A stretch of DNA of 64,000 bases. Origin: Amycolatopsis thermophila. GTDB taxonomy: Bacteria > Actinomycetota > Actinomycetes > Mycobacteriales > Pseudonocardiaceae. Location: positions 2,232,001 through 2,296,000 of the forward strand of contig NZ_JAUSUT010000001.1 in assembly GCF_030814215.1 (NCBI RefSeq). Direction: 5' to 3'. Both the position numbers and the translations under genes were made by a program. Below, one piece after another: positions 53,356 to 62,472 of the stretch. Position 1 is the first letter of the stretch; every line of letters begins with the position of its first letter. The notes beneath the pieces were generated by a model. That model saw nothing but the letters and a program-made list of their open reading frames with translations, did no database searches and had not been told where the DNA came from.

Positions 53356-54488
53356 GTCCTCGGCACCCGGATCTCCCATTCGGTCCCCCGCCCCGGCGCG
53401 GTGTCCAGGGAGATGGTGCCACCGAGGTCGGCCACGCGTCCCCGCATCGACCGGACCACCCCCAGCCTGCCCTCGGATTCGGCGTCGGCCAGCCGCCCCT
53501 CGGGGATGCCCGGCCCGTCGTCCCGCACCGTCACGACGACCTCGCCGCCGACGTCCTCCAGCAGCACCCATGCCTTCGCCGCGGGCCCGGCGTGCTTGTC
53601 GACGTTGGACAGCGCCTCGCGGACGACGGCGACCAGCTCGTCGGTCGTGCGCGACGGCAGGGCCACCTCCCCCGCGGGCGCGGCGACCTGCACCTTGGAC
53701 GAGCCGAGCAGCTGCAGCGCGGCCCGCAGGTCGGTCTCGCCGGCGACGTGGCGCACCGGCCCGGTGGACACCAGGGCGCGCAGAGCGATCTCCTGCTCTC
53801 CGGCCAGTTCGGCGAGCTCGGCCGCCTCCCCGCCCAGCTCGGCGCCGCGCCGCCGGACGCGGGCGAGCACCTGCAGCACGCTGTCGTGGATGTCGCGGGC
53901 CAGGCGCTCGCGCTCGGCGTTGGCGGCCTCGGTGCGCAGCGCCTCGGCGAGCACGGCCGCGGACTTGCGGGCGGTCGACGCGCTCATCCCGATCAGCAGG
54001 CCGCTGGCCACCAGCAGCACGCCGTCGCGGGCGACGTCGAGCGTGAACCCCTCCCGCGCGACGCCCGTCGCCGCCGCGACCACCAGCCCCGCGACCACCC
54101 CGCCGACCCCGCCGAACCGGGTACCGGCCGCGACCGGCGCACCGGCCACCCACACGGTCGTGATCAGCGGGGCGACGGCCGCGTTCTGCTCGTCGGTCAG
54201 GATCCACGGCGAGGTGAGCATCAGCAGGCACGTGACCGCCACGTCGGCCAGGACGAACCAGCGCCACCGCCACCGCAGCGCTTCCCGCGCGTAGACGAGC
54301 GCGGTCGCGACCGTCCACAGTGTCATCGCGCCGAGCACGGTCCAGGCCAGCCACGGCCGTTCGTAGTCGGCCCGGTGCACGATCACCGCACCGAACGCGA
54401 ACAGCAGTGTCAGCACGCGCAGGCCGATCGTGCCCCACCACAGCGGCGTGGCCGGTTCGCGCGCGGTCGGCCCGAACCGGCGGCTCAC
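53352..54488 (-). CDS. Sensor histidine kinase, NarL-partner type
   Basis: 378 residues. Five or six membrane helices lie between about residues 15 and 175 (LRVLTLLFAFGAVIVH; FVLADVAVTCLLMLTSP; VARDGVLLVASGLLIGMSAS). The phospho-acceptor is in ERERLARDIHDSVLQVLARV. The ATPase domain shows VVREALSNVDKHAG, VRDDGPGIPEGRLA and GLGIV-like LGVVRSMRGRVADLGG. GTG at 54488 overlaps the stop of the AI-2E-type gene as GTGA. Signal unknown. Confidence 0.9.
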   Translation of the reverse strand: MSRRFGPTAREPATPLWWGTIGLRVLTLLFAFGAVIVHRADYERPWLAWTVLGAMTLWTVATALVYAREALRWRWRWFVLADVAVTCLLMLTSPWILTDEQNAAVAPLITTVWVAGAPVAAGTRFGGVGGVVAGLVVAAATGVAREGFTLDVARDGVLLVASGLLIGMSASTARKSAAVLAEALRTEAANAERERLARDIHDSVLQVLARVRRRGAELGGEAAELAELAGEQEIALRALVSTGPVRHVAGETDLRAALQLLGSSKVQVAAPAGEVALPSRTTDELVAVVREALSNVDKHAGPAAKAWVLLEDVGGEVVVTVRDDGPGIPEGRLADAESEGRLGVVRSMRGRVADLGGTISLDTAPGRGTEWEIRVPRT

Positions 54489-55657
54489 GACTCGCCGGGT
54501 TCCTCGTCCCGCTCGGCGGGATCGACGTCGGGCACGGCGGCCTCGATGTCGTGCAGCACGTCGACGTCGGCCGGGTCCGGATTGGTCTCGTGCAGCAGCG
54601 AGCGCACCCCGGCGTTGACGATCGACATCAGCGGCACCGCCAGCAGCGCGCCCGGGATGCCGTAGATGACGAGTCCGGCGGCGATGCCGAGCACCACGGC
54701 CAGCGGGTGCAGCTTGACCGCCCGGCCGAGCAGCAGCGGCTGGAGGATGTGGCTCTCCAGCTGCATCACCGCGATCAGGATGGCCAGCACGATCAGCGCG
54801 GTCACGAACCCCTTGGTGACGAGCGCGACGAGCACCGCGACCGCGCCGGTGATGACGGCACCGAAGATCGGGATGAAGGCGCCGAGGAACACCAGCGTGG
54901 ACAGCGGGACCGCGAGCGGAACCCCGAGGATCGCCAGGCCGATGCCGACACCGACGGCGTCCACGACCGCGACCGCCGCGGTGGCGCGGACGAACGCGAC
55001 CAGCGAGGCGAACCCGCGCCGGCCCGCCACGTCGACGCGCTGCCGGACCTGACCCGGGATGCCCAGCATCAGCCAGCTCCAGATCTTCTCGCCACCGGCC
55101 AGGAAGAAGATCGTGACGAACAGCGTCAGCACGAAACCGGTGAGGATCTCCCCGACCGTCGTGGCCGTGGTGAGCGCGCTGCTGGTGAACGCCGCCTGGT
55201 TGTTCTGCAGGAAGCTGATCGAGTTGTCGATGAACTGCTGGATCTGCTCCTGCTTCAGGTGCAGGTCGTTGATCAGCCAGTCCTTGATCTGGTTGAGGCT
55301 GTTGTTGACCTGGCTGGTCAGGGCGGGCAGGCCGTCGGAGACGTTGATCACCACGAAGGCGAGCAGCCCGCCGAGGACCGCGAGCCCGCCGATCAGCACG
55401 ATCGCCGTCGCCAGCCCGCGCGGCACCTTCACCTGGACCAGCCGCGCGACCGCCGGGGCGAGCAGCGCCGCGAGCAGCAGCGCGATCGCCACCGGGATCA
55501 CCACGACCGACAGGAACGCCAGCAGCCGCAGGATCAGGTAGGCGGCGGCGGCCACCAGGAGGAACCGCCAGCTGAAGGCGGCGCTGACCCGCAGGCCGCG
55601 CGGAACGACGGAGTCGTCGCTGAGGAATCCGTACTTCGGAGGCTGCGGCTCGCTCAC
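54485..55657 (-). CDS. AI-2E family transporter-like membrane protein
   Basis: 390 residues with about eight membrane helices. Family features: LSVVVIPVAIALLLAALLAP near the N-terminus, the extracytoplasmic helical hairpin (SQVNNSLNQIKDWLINDLHL), and GAFIPIFGAVITGAVAVLVA and LESHILQPLLLGRAVKLHPL near the C-terminus. Members act as transporters or ion antiporters, and few really transport autoinducer 2. The C-terminal 40 residues are acidic. It is the first gene of a coupled three-gene set with a sensor kinase and regulator. Confidence 0.9.
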   Translation of the reverse strand: MSEPQPPKYGFLSDDSVVPRGLRVSAAFSWRFLLVAAAAYLILRLLAFLSVVVIPVAIALLLAALLAPAVARLVQVKVPRGLATAIVLIGGLAVLGGLLAFVVINVSDGLPALTSQVNNSLNQIKDWLINDLHLKQEQIQQFIDNSISFLQNNQAAFTSSALTTATTVGEILTGFVLTLFVTIFFLAGGEKIWSWLMLGIPGQVRQRVDVAGRRGFASLVAFVRATAAVAVVDAVGVGIGLAILGVPLAVPLSTLVFLGAFIPIFGAVITGAVAVLVALVTKGFVTALIVLAILIAVMQLESHILQPLLLGRAVKLHPLAVVLGIAAGLVIYGIPGALLAVPLMSIVNAGVRSLLHETNPDPADVDVLHDIEAAVPDVDPAERDEEPGES

Positions 55658-55849
55658 CTGACCACCCTATCGAGCCGGGCGAATGCGGCAGCGCAACGCG
55701 CGCGGGCCGGGACCGCGGGTGGCCTGTCACCCGATCGGGCACACGCTCGTGTTCGTGTCGCCACAAGTTCCGCCGGTATGCCAATCTTCCACAAGATCGA
55801 CATGGCGTGATCGCGTTGAAGACCCAGCGCGACGAGGAGGCACTTCTCC

Positions 55850-55957
55850 ATGACGCGACGGACGACGGCGGGAGCCGGGCGCACGCTGGTGCGCCGTGCC
55901 TCGGTTCGTTTCCTCGAATTGACTTTCTGCGGGCCTCCGAGGGTCTCGCCCGCGTGA
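55850..55957 (+). CDS. Possible small ORF (35 residues) upstream of the secreted-protein cluster
   Basis: The stretch 55658-56181 has no established gene. This short frame begins with ATG 55850 after GAGGAGG at 9 bases and reads MTRRTTAGAGRTLVRRASVR, then FLELTFCGPPRVSPA. Its style (basic start, single Cys) recalls regulatory leader peptides of actinobacteria, but no family is recognised. The rest of the stretch shows nothing I can name. Confidence 0.3.
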   Translation: MTRRTTAGAGRTLVRRASVRFLELTFCGPPRVSPA

Positions 55958-56181
55958 TTTCACCGACGCGCTGACCGCGCCTTTCAGGCGCCGTTTTCTC
56001 GGCTTTTCCCCAGCTGCTCAGGTCAGGAAATCCCCTGGTGAAGCGGCCTTTTGTGCTGCCCGGAAACGGTTTCTTCACACTTCCGGGTGCTCGGTCTGGA
56101 AATCGCTTTCATTCCACGTTTAACGTCATTTGCGACGGGAGTGCGTGGAACTTCCGGCCGAACGAACGAGGAGTGCACGAA

Positions 56182-56628
56182 ATGTTCAGCAAATTCCGCA
56201 AGACGACCGCGGCGGCCGTGCTGGTGGGGGCCGGCATGCTCGCGATGGGCTTCTCCGGGACCGCGTCGGCGTCCGAGGCCTCCGGGGTGAGCTGCCCGGC
56301 GCAGGTGTCCGCGCACCCGTCCGGTGCCGACTACGTCAACGCGTGGAACCAGTCCGGCGCGTGCTTCGGTGCTGGTGCGGCGGGGCTGGCCAGCTCCGCG
56401 TGGGCCGGGGCGATCCCGTCGATCGTCGAGGGGGCGGCGGGGGCCGTGGGCGTCCGCGACGACAGCGGCCTGACCGCTCCGGTGGAGGTGCCCGCGCACC
56501 CGTCGGGTGCCGACTACGTCAACGCGTGGAACCAGTCCGGCGCGCTGGCGGGCGCCGGTGCCGCCGGCCTGGTCAGCTCCGCGTGGGCCGGGGCGATCCC
56601 GTCGATCGTCCAGGGCGCGCTCGGCTGA
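56182..56628 (+). CDS. Small secreted protein with two 61-residue repeats
   Basis: 148 residues, unrecognised family. The signal peptide is FSKFRKTTAAAVLVGAGMLA with cleavage near GTASASEA. The mature protein consists of two near-identical repeats (HPSGADYVNAWNQSGA, then AGLASSAWAGAIPSIVEGA), with a 183-base period in the DNA (56311 and 56494). Repeat one has two cysteines; repeat two has none. ATG at 56182 follows GAGGAG at 8 bases. It heads a series of three secreted proteins, so a cell-surface role is likely. Confidence 0.75.
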   Translation: MFSKFRKTTAAAVLVGAGMLAMGFSGTASASEASGVSCPAQVSAHPSGADYVNAWNQSGACFGAGAAGLASSAWAGAIPSIVEGAAGAVGVRDDSGLTAPVEVPAHPSGADYVNAWNQSGALAGAGAAGLVSSAWAGAIPSIVQGALG

Positions 56629-56636
56629 TTCCCCTT

Positions 56637-56670
56637 GGCGCGCCCGGGATGTTCGTGTCCCGGGCGCGCC
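56637..56670 (+). terminator. Hairpin after the secreted repeat protein
   Basis: GGCGCGCCCGGGA (56637-56649) pairs with TCCCGGGCGCGCC (56658-56670) around an 8-base loop. There is no T tract, as is common for actinobacterial terminators. Confidence 0.65.
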
Positions 56671-56892
56671 GGGCCCGCTGTGTCGGCGATCACGGTTCGT
56701 CACAGCCGGCCACACCCTGTGTTCTTCACACGATCGTGCGATCAAGTCGCGTGGCAGATGCGAGAGCGCCACAAGTTTTGGTTACCTCGACTGCACGAGC
56801 GGTACGTATCGACGTGAATACGTTTCGGACTGGGCCCGGCAGGGAACACGGGCCAGCGGAGAACCGCGATCAACTTCCTCGGCAGGAGAACG

Positions 56893-57840
56893 GTGTTGCA
56901 GGCGAACGCGGCCACGGGACGGGGTACGGCATCCGCCGTGCGCTGGCTCGTCCGCGCCCTGCTCGTGATCGCCGGTGCCGTGCTCGGCACCGCGGCCGCC
57001 TGGCTGATCGGTGACGCCACCGCCTCCGCCGCCCAGCTCGCGCCCGCTCCCGCCGACGTCCAGACGGGCGACGACGACGCCACCCCGTTCACCGACCGCG
57101 TGGTCGCCGCGTCCGACGACCTCACCTGGGGCGCCTCGGACCTCGTCGGCAACGCCACCGCCACCGCCCTCAAGTACGGCATGGCCGGCGGCCCGGCCGA
57201 CCCGGCCCGGGGCGAGGAGGCCGCGGCGGACATGCGCCAGACGGTCCACTCCTTCACCCGCGACGCGGTGCTGCACCCGGTCGAGCGGACCCTCGGCACC
57301 GCCGAGCACATCAGCCGCAAGCCGCAGGACGCGCCGCAGGTGATCGGCCAGGCACTGGCCCCGCAGCAGGGCGTGACCGGCATCAAGAAGGTGTGGGAGT
57401 TCCTGCACCCGTCGGGCAAGAGCCTGATCAAGCTGCCCGGCCTGACCGGCGACAGCGCGGATCAGCCGGCCGCGCTGCCCGCGCCGCAGGCCCCGCCCGT
57501 GGCCCTCGCCGTGGTCGGCCCGGTCGCGAAGGCGACGGCCGGCGGCGTGCGCCACGACGCCGCCGGCGTGTCCCCCTCCGGCAAGGGCGGCGACAGCCGC
57601 CACGGCGACCAGCACGGCGGGTCCCCGTACTCGCCGCTGCACGGCCCGCTCGCGCCCGTGGGCGTGCCGGCCCTCCCCGGTGGTGCCACCACCACCGGTG
57701 GTCACATCGACGGCCTGCTGTTCGGCGTTCCCGCCGGCGGCCCGGCCGTGCGCGGAACGGACGACCGCACTGCCGTCCGCTTCGCCTTCCGGCACACGCC
57801 GGTTCAGCCGGGCGAGCAGCCCGGTGTCACTCCTGACTGA
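56893..57840 (+). CDS. Secreted or membrane-anchored hypothetical protein
   Basis: 315 residues, family not recognised. An uncleaved or cleaved hydrophobic segment lies at about residues 19-40 (VRALLVIAGAVLGTAAAWLI). The rest is extracytoplasmic, rich in Ala, Gly, Pro and His, with DRVVAASDDLTWGASDLVGN and GHIDGLLFGVPAGGPAV. Start GTG 56893 or TTG 56896 (AGGAGA upstream). It lies between two surface-type genes and probably belongs to the same surface layer set. Confidence 0.65.
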   Translation: MLQANAATGRGTASAVRWLVRALLVIAGAVLGTAAAWLIGDATASAAQLAPAPADVQTGDDDATPFTDRVVAASDDLTWGASDLVGNATATALKYGMAGGPADPARGEEAAADMRQTVHSFTRDAVLHPVERTLGTAEHISRKPQDAPQVIGQALAPQQGVTGIKKVWEFLHPSGKSLIKLPGLTGDSADQPAALPAPQAPPVALAVVGPVAKATAGGVRHDAAGVSPSGKGGDSRHGDQHGGSPYSPLHGPLAPVGVPALPGGATTTGGHIDGLLFGVPAGGPAVRGTDDRTAVRFAFRHTPVQPGEQPGVTPD

Positions 57841-58038
57841 TTTCCGCGCGGGGTAGCTCCAAGCGCCGCCCTGTTCCGCCGTGCCCTTTCTTCGGACCGG
57901 CGTCGCGCGCGAATCCAGAGCACCCCGCTTTTCCAGCCTTCGCGGGCTTCCTCACCCCTGCCCGCGATCCCCGGTGCTCCGTTCGCGCACCGACCCTCAA
58001 GCCCCGCAAGGGAACCCGAAGAAAAGGAGAAACCCTCG

Positions 58039-60927
58039 ATGCAGACCTGGGCAAAGCGTGGCATTCAAACCGCGCTGGTCACGGGTGGCTTGCTGATGCT
58101 GGGTACCGGCATCGCATCTGCCGACGAGAACGTCAACCCGGACAGTCCGGCGGGCCCGCTGGACGTCAACCTGAGCGTGCCGGTCGACATCCAGGACAAC
58201 GCCCTGGGCACCCTGGGCAAGCAGGTCAACCTCCCCGAGTTCCACAAGGAGATCAGCACCAAGCCGGTCACCGACGCGGTGAACAAGGCTTCCGCCCCGG
58301 TCACCAAGACCGGCGCGCTCAAGCCCGCCGCCCCGGCCCTCGGTGCCACCAACGGCGTGGTCGCGAAGGCCACCGACGCCGCCAGCGGGGTCGCCCAGAA
58401 GGTCGGCCAGGCGACGCACCCCGGTTCGCAGCGCGCCGCGGTCGCGCAGGACGCCGCTCCGTCCGTGCAGGACAACGGCGACCCCTTCCACGGCAACAAG
58501 GTCTCGGCCAACGCGGCCCTGCCCATCCTGATCAGCGGCAACGCGCTCGGCGTGCTGGGTGACGCGACCGTCGACTCCAACGCCCAGCAGAACTACGAGC
58601 ACAACTCCGACGTCAGCACCGACGGTTCGCACGGCGGTCTCGCCGGCAACGTCGTGGCGCTCGACTGGGCGCTGCCCGTGCAGATCTCGGGCAACGCGCT
58701 CGGCCTCGTCGGCAGCGGCCACACGACCGGCAGCGCGACGCAGTCCGCGTCGACCACCAGCGACGTCGACACCGACGGCACCAACGGCGGCCTGGCCGGC
58801 AACGTGATCGCCCCGCAGGGTGCGACGCCGGTGCAGGTGTCGGGCAACGCGCTGGGCTGGTTCCTCGGCCACGCCGAAACCGACTTCGCGGGCTCCAGCG
58901 AGGCCGAGTCCGGCGGCTCGCTCAAGACGCACGGCTCGAAGGGCGCGGGCTCGGGCAACGTCGCCGGGGTGCCGGTTGCCCTGCCCGCCAAGGTGTCCGG
59001 CAACGCCGTCTCGTGGGGCGGCGACGCCGACGTCCCGGCCGGCGCCTACGACGCCGCAGCCAAGGCCGGCGACACCGCGCCCGGCCCGCGTGGTCAGAGC
59101 TACATCCAGACCGACGGGGACGACTCCTTCCTGGCGGGCAACGTCGCGCAGCCGCAGCCCGCGGTGCCGGCGACCGTCGCGGGCAACGCCGCGGCCTGGA
59201 TCGGCAACTCGCTCGTCGGCGGTGGCGCGGCGCGCCAGAGCGGCGGCGTGGACCTGGGCAGCGACGCCAAGTCCGGCGGCACGACCAGCACCAGCGGTGA
59301 GAACGCGGCCGGTTCGGGCAACATCGCCGACGCGCCCGTCGCGGTCCCGGTCGAGGCGTTCTGCGTCGGGGGCACCTGGATCGGCAACGCGCACGCCAGC
59401 GGCTGCGACAACACCACCGCGGCCGAGGCCGGCTCCGACACCTTCACCTCCGGCAACGGCAGCTTCCTCGGCGGCAACAGCGTGTCGGCCCCGCCCGCGG
59501 GCACCGTCGAGGTGTTCGGCGTGGGTGGCTCGTGGATCGGCAACGCCTCGGGCAGCGCGACCGAGACGAAGGACGTCAAGGCCGGCGGCTACACCGGGAC
59601 GCTGGGCAACGACTCGGCCGGCTCGGGCAACGCCGTGCAGGTTCCGGTGGCCCTGCCCGCCGAGATCTTCGGCGTCGGCGGCTCGTGGATCGGTCAGGGG
59701 GCCGGCGAGGCTTCCGAGACCAAGACCGTGACCTCCGGTGGCGATGGCAACACCCAGGACGACAACGCCGCCGCCAGCGCGAACCTGGTGCAGGTGCCGG
59801 TTTCGGCGCCGGTGCAGGTGTTCGGCATCGGTGGCTCGTGGATCGGCCAGGGTGCCGGCGCGGCCACGACCGACACCACCTCCACCGCAGGCGGCAACGG
59901 CAAGGCGACCGGCAAGGAGGGCTTCGCCGCGGGCAACATCGCCGCGGCGCCGGTTTCGCTCCCGGCCCAGGTGCACGGCATCGGTGGCGCGTGGATCGGC
60001 AACGGCTTCGGCGAGTCGGAGAACGTCACCGACTCGACCGCGGGCGGCGACCTGACCACCACCGGTGAGGGCGGCTCGGTCGCGGGCAACATCGTCGAGG
60101 CGCCGGTCGGCGCCGTGGCCTCCGCCTTCGGGGACGCCGCGGTGTGGGGCGGCGTCGTCAAGGGCGAGGGTTCCAACGACGTCACCTCGACCGCGGGCGG
60201 CGACGCCGCGACCAACGGTGACGGCGGCTCGATCGCCGGCAACGTGGTCGCGGGCCAGCTGCTGCCGGTGGCCCAGGTCTTCGGCAACGCCGCGAGCCTG
60301 GTGGGTGTCGCGCACGCCACCGGCATCAACGACACCGAGGCCACCTCGGGCGGCGACATCGCCACCTCGGGCGAGGGTGGCGCCCTGTCCGGTGACATCT
60401 TCGACGTCCCGGCCGCCGCCGTGGCGCAGGTGTTCGGCAACGCCGCCTCGCTGGGTGGTGTCGCGCACGCGGTCGCCGACAACGCCACCACCGGCAAGGT
60501 GGGCGGCACGGACACCACGTCCGGCCCGGCCAAGGCCCTGTCCGGGATCGCCAAGCAGATCCCGGTGGGCGTCGTCGCGCAGGTGTACAACATCCCGGCC
60601 GGCCTGATCGCCGTGACCACCACGACGGTCCACAACGCCACCGACGTGCAGGTCGCCGACCGTGAGGCGCAGATCGAGCTGCCCATCACGATGCCGGAGC
60701 TGGGTGCCACTTCGCTGCCGCAGCTGCCCGCCCTGCCGGCGCGCGCCGAGCGCTCGGCGCTGCCGGGTGCGGGCCTGCCGGAGCTGCCGGCCCTGCCGAC
60801 GAGCGTCGAGGGCCTGCTGCCCAACGCCGACCTCCCGTCCGCGGCTCAGCTGGGCGACGCCCCGACGGTCGTCTTCCAGCAGATCACCGACGTGGTGAGC
60901 GGCAAGGGGATCAACATCAAGGGCTGA
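58039..60927 (+). CDS. Large secreted repeat protein with chaplin-like repeats
   Basis: 962 residues. Signal peptide in residues 1-28 (TALVTGGLLMLGTGIASADE). Residues about 150-860 hold roughly thirteen repeats of 50-60 residues with the pattern GNV..PVA.PVQV.GNA..W.G.A followed by a Gly/Thr/Ser stretch (GGLAGNVIAPQGATPVQVSG; GGSWIGQGAGEASETKTVTS). The pattern is like the GN-V-P-P-V-GN core of chaplins, the amyloid surface proteins of aerial hyphae. Only one repeat has a Cys pair (C442, C456) spaced about as in chaplins. No sorting signal is seen. I infer a hydrophobic surface fibre or coat protein; the family is otherwise undescribed to me. Confidence 0.75.
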   Translation: MQTWAKRGIQTALVTGGLLMLGTGIASADENVNPDSPAGPLDVNLSVPVDIQDNALGTLGKQVNLPEFHKEISTKPVTDAVNKASAPVTKTGALKPAAPALGATNGVVAKATDAASGVAQKVGQATHPGSQRAAVAQDAAPSVQDNGDPFHGNKVSANAALPILISGNALGVLGDATVDSNAQQNYEHNSDVSTDGSHGGLAGNVVALDWALPVQISGNALGLVGSGHTTGSATQSASTTSDVDTDGTNGGLAGNVIAPQGATPVQVSGNALGWFLGHAETDFAGSSEAESGGSLKTHGSKGAGSGNVAGVPVALPAKVSGNAVSWGGDADVPAGAYDAAAKAGDTAPGPRGQSYIQTDGDDSFLAGNVAQPQPAVPATVAGNAAAWIGNSLVGGGAARQSGGVDLGSDAKSGGTTSTSGENAAGSGNIADAPVAVPVEAFCVGGTWIGNAHASGCDNTTAAEAGSDTFTSGNGSFLGGNSVSAPPAGTVEVFGVGGSWIGNASGSATETKDVKAGGYTGTLGNDSAGSGNAVQVPVALPAEIFGVGGSWIGQGAGEASETKTVTSGGDGNTQDDNAAASANLVQVPVSAPVQVFGIGGSWIGQGAGAATTDTTSTAGGNGKATGKEGFAAGNIAAAPVSLPAQVHGIGGAWIGNGFGESENVTDSTAGGDLTTTGEGGSVAGNIVEAPVGAVASAFGDAAVWGGVVKGEGSNDVTSTAGGDAATNGDGGSIAGNVVAGQLLPVAQVFGNAASLVGVAHATGINDTEATSGGDIATSGEGGALSGDIFDVPAAAVAQVFGNAASLGGVAHAVADNATTGKVGGTDTTSGPAKALSGIAKQIPVGVVAQVYNIPAGLIAVTTTTVHNATDVQVADREAQIELPITMPELGATSLPQLPALPARAERSALPGAGLPELPALPTSVEGLLPNADLPSAAQLGDAPTVVFQQITDVVSGKGINIKG

Positions 60928-60942
60928 TGCCCTGACCGCGAA

Positions 60943-60983
60943 ACGGGCCCGGGAGCGTGGTGCTTGCTCCCGGGCCCGTTTTC
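60943..60983 (+). terminator. Strong intrinsic terminator after the repeat protein gene
   Basis: A 14-base-pair stem, ACGGGCCCGGGAGC (60943-60956) with GCTCCCGGGCCCGT (60966-60979), a 9-base loop and a following T run. Confidence 0.9.
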
Positions 60984-60991
60984 CCGTCTTC

Positions 60992-61762
60992 TCAGCCGAT
61001 CTGGACGGACCGCTTCGCCATGCCGTACCAGTAGCCGTCGATCACCGTGCGCGGGTTCTCGTCGTCCGAGCCGGCGCCGAGCGTGACGAACAGCGGCGCG
61101 AAGTGCTCGATGCGCGGGTGCGCGAGCGTCGCGGCCGGTGCCTTGCGGCGGAAGTCGAGCAGCGCGTCGACGTCGTTGGCGCGCAACGTCTCCGCGCCCC
61201 ACTCGTCGAACTCGGTCGACCAGGAGGGCGGTTCGCCGTGCACGCCGACGCTCATCGCCGACAGGTTGTGCGTGAAGAACCCGCTGCCGATGATCAACAC
61301 GCCCTCGTCCCGCAGCGGCTTGAGCTTGCGGCCCAGGTCGAACAGCCGGCGCGGGTCGAGCGTGGGCATGGACATCTGCAGCACCGGGACGTCCGCGTCC
61401 GGGTACATCTCGACGAGCGGCACGTAGGCGCCGTGGTCGAGGCCGCGGTCGGGCGCCTCGTGCACCTCGGTGCCGGGTCCGTTGAGCAGTTTGCGCACCT
61501 TCGCGGCCAGTTCGGGCGCGCCCGGCGCGGGGTAGGTCACCGTGTAGTAGTGCTCCGGGAAGCCCCAGAAGTCGTAGACCAGCGGGACCGTGGTGGTCGC
61601 GCCGACGGTCACCGGAGCCTCTTCCCAGTGCGCCGAGACGACGAGGATCGCCTTGGGCTTGGGCAGGTCGGCCGACCAGCCGGCGAGCTGACGGGTCCAC
61701 AGGGCGTCGTCGGCGAGCGGCGGCGCGCCGTGGCTCAGGTAGAGCACGGGAGTCGCACTCAT
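60992..61762 (-). CDS. Extradiol dioxygenase, DODA/YgiD type
   Basis: 256 residues, class III (LigB-like) extradiol ring-cleavage family, as in 4,5-DOPA dioxygenase. Metal ligands are suggested by LYLSHGAPPLADD, ILVVSAHWEE and LIIGSGFFTHNLS. The motif VYDFWGFPEHYYTVTYPAPG and the C-terminal FAPLFVTLGAG and DGYWYGMAKRSV are typical. ATG at 61762 follows GGAGG. Substrate uncertain; many actinobacterial members have no known role. Confidence 0.9.
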   Translation of the reverse strand: MSATPVLYLSHGAPPLADDALWTRQLAGWSADLPKPKAILVVSAHWEEAPVTVGATTTVPLVYDFWGFPEHYYTVTYPAPGAPELAAKVRKLLNGPGTEVHEAPDRGLDHGAYVPLVEMYPDADVPVLQMSMPTLDPRRLFDLGRKLKPLRDEGVLIIGSGFFTHNLSAMSVGVHGEPPSWSTEFDEWGAETLRANDVDALLDFRRKAPAATLAHPRIEHFAPLFVTLGAGSDDENPRTVIDGYWYGMAKRSVQIG

Positions 61763-61886
61763 CGCAGCCTCCATGTTTGAAAGTTCAACTACTACTGTAG
61801 CCGACGCCCGGCGCCCGCGCGATATTCCCGCCCGCGGAACCGGTACAGACTGGCCGCGGGCCCGCGGCGGGCGCCTATCCTGAGCC

Positions 61887-62261
61887 ATGGTGGTCAACGT
61901 GGCGATCTACCTGGTCGTCTGCGCCACGCCGCCGGTGTTGTTCTGGCTCGCGAGCAAGACGCCGGAGGCGGTCGCCGCCGTCCGTCGCCGGCGGAGCGAA
62001 CCGTCCCCGCCCGGGCCGCCGATCGAACGCGTCGCCGCGGACCTGCGCCGCGTGCACCGCTCGCTGACGGACCTCGCCCCGGACGCGCCGATGGTGCGCC
62101 GCCGCGCCACGAACCAGGCCTACGACGCCCTGCTCGGCCAGGCGTGCGCCGCGCTCGACCTGCGGCACTGGCTGGACGAGCTGCCGGAAGGCGTGGAACG
62201 CGACGTCGAACGCCTGCGGGTGGAAGAGGCGCTGCGGCGGGCCGGGCTGGCCGTGCCCTGA
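61887..62261 (+). CDS. Small conserved membrane-anchored protein
   Basis: 124 residues, function unknown. One N-terminal membrane helix (VVNVAIYLVVCATPPVLFWL) is followed by a basic, Pro-rich linker and a helical cytoplasmic domain (IERVAADLRRVHRSLTDLAP; NQAYDALLGQACAALDLRHW). Proteins of this shape are common in actinobacteria. ATG at 61887. Confidence 0.7.
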   Translation: MVVNVAIYLVVCATPPVLFWLASKTPEAVAAVRRRRSEPSPPGPPIERVAADLRRVHRSLTDLAPDAPMVRRRATNQAYDALLGQACAALDLRHWLDELPEGVERDVERLRVEEALRRAGLAVP

Positions 62262-62472
62262 TGGGCGTTTCCGCCGCACCACGGCCGGCCCGTCCCCGCG
62301 CGCGGTGCGGGACGGGTGCGTGTGCGCCGCCCCGACGTGGCCCGTGCGGGGAGTGCCTGCGGGCTGCCGGGATCGGCCCCGCGCGTCCGCGCGAGCAGGA
62401 CGTTGGCCCGGCCGACCTGGCACCGTCCGGGTTCGATCGCGAGCTGTCGGCGCCCAGCCCGGTTCGCCGGGG

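Noticed and set aside
53352..56078. Histidine kinase extended far upstream as a 908-residue protein
   Set aside because: The extension is the wrong-frame translation of the AI-2E gene. GTG at 54488 overlapping its stop is the natural start.
55759..56775. Shared CGCCACAAGTT motif upstream of two secreted genes
   Set aside because: An 11-base match over about 1 kb can arise by chance, and the flanks do not align.
56700..56892. A riboswitch (such as c-di-AMP type) before the secreted genes
   Set aside because: No recognisable conserved core could be aligned by eye; a covariance-model search would be needed.
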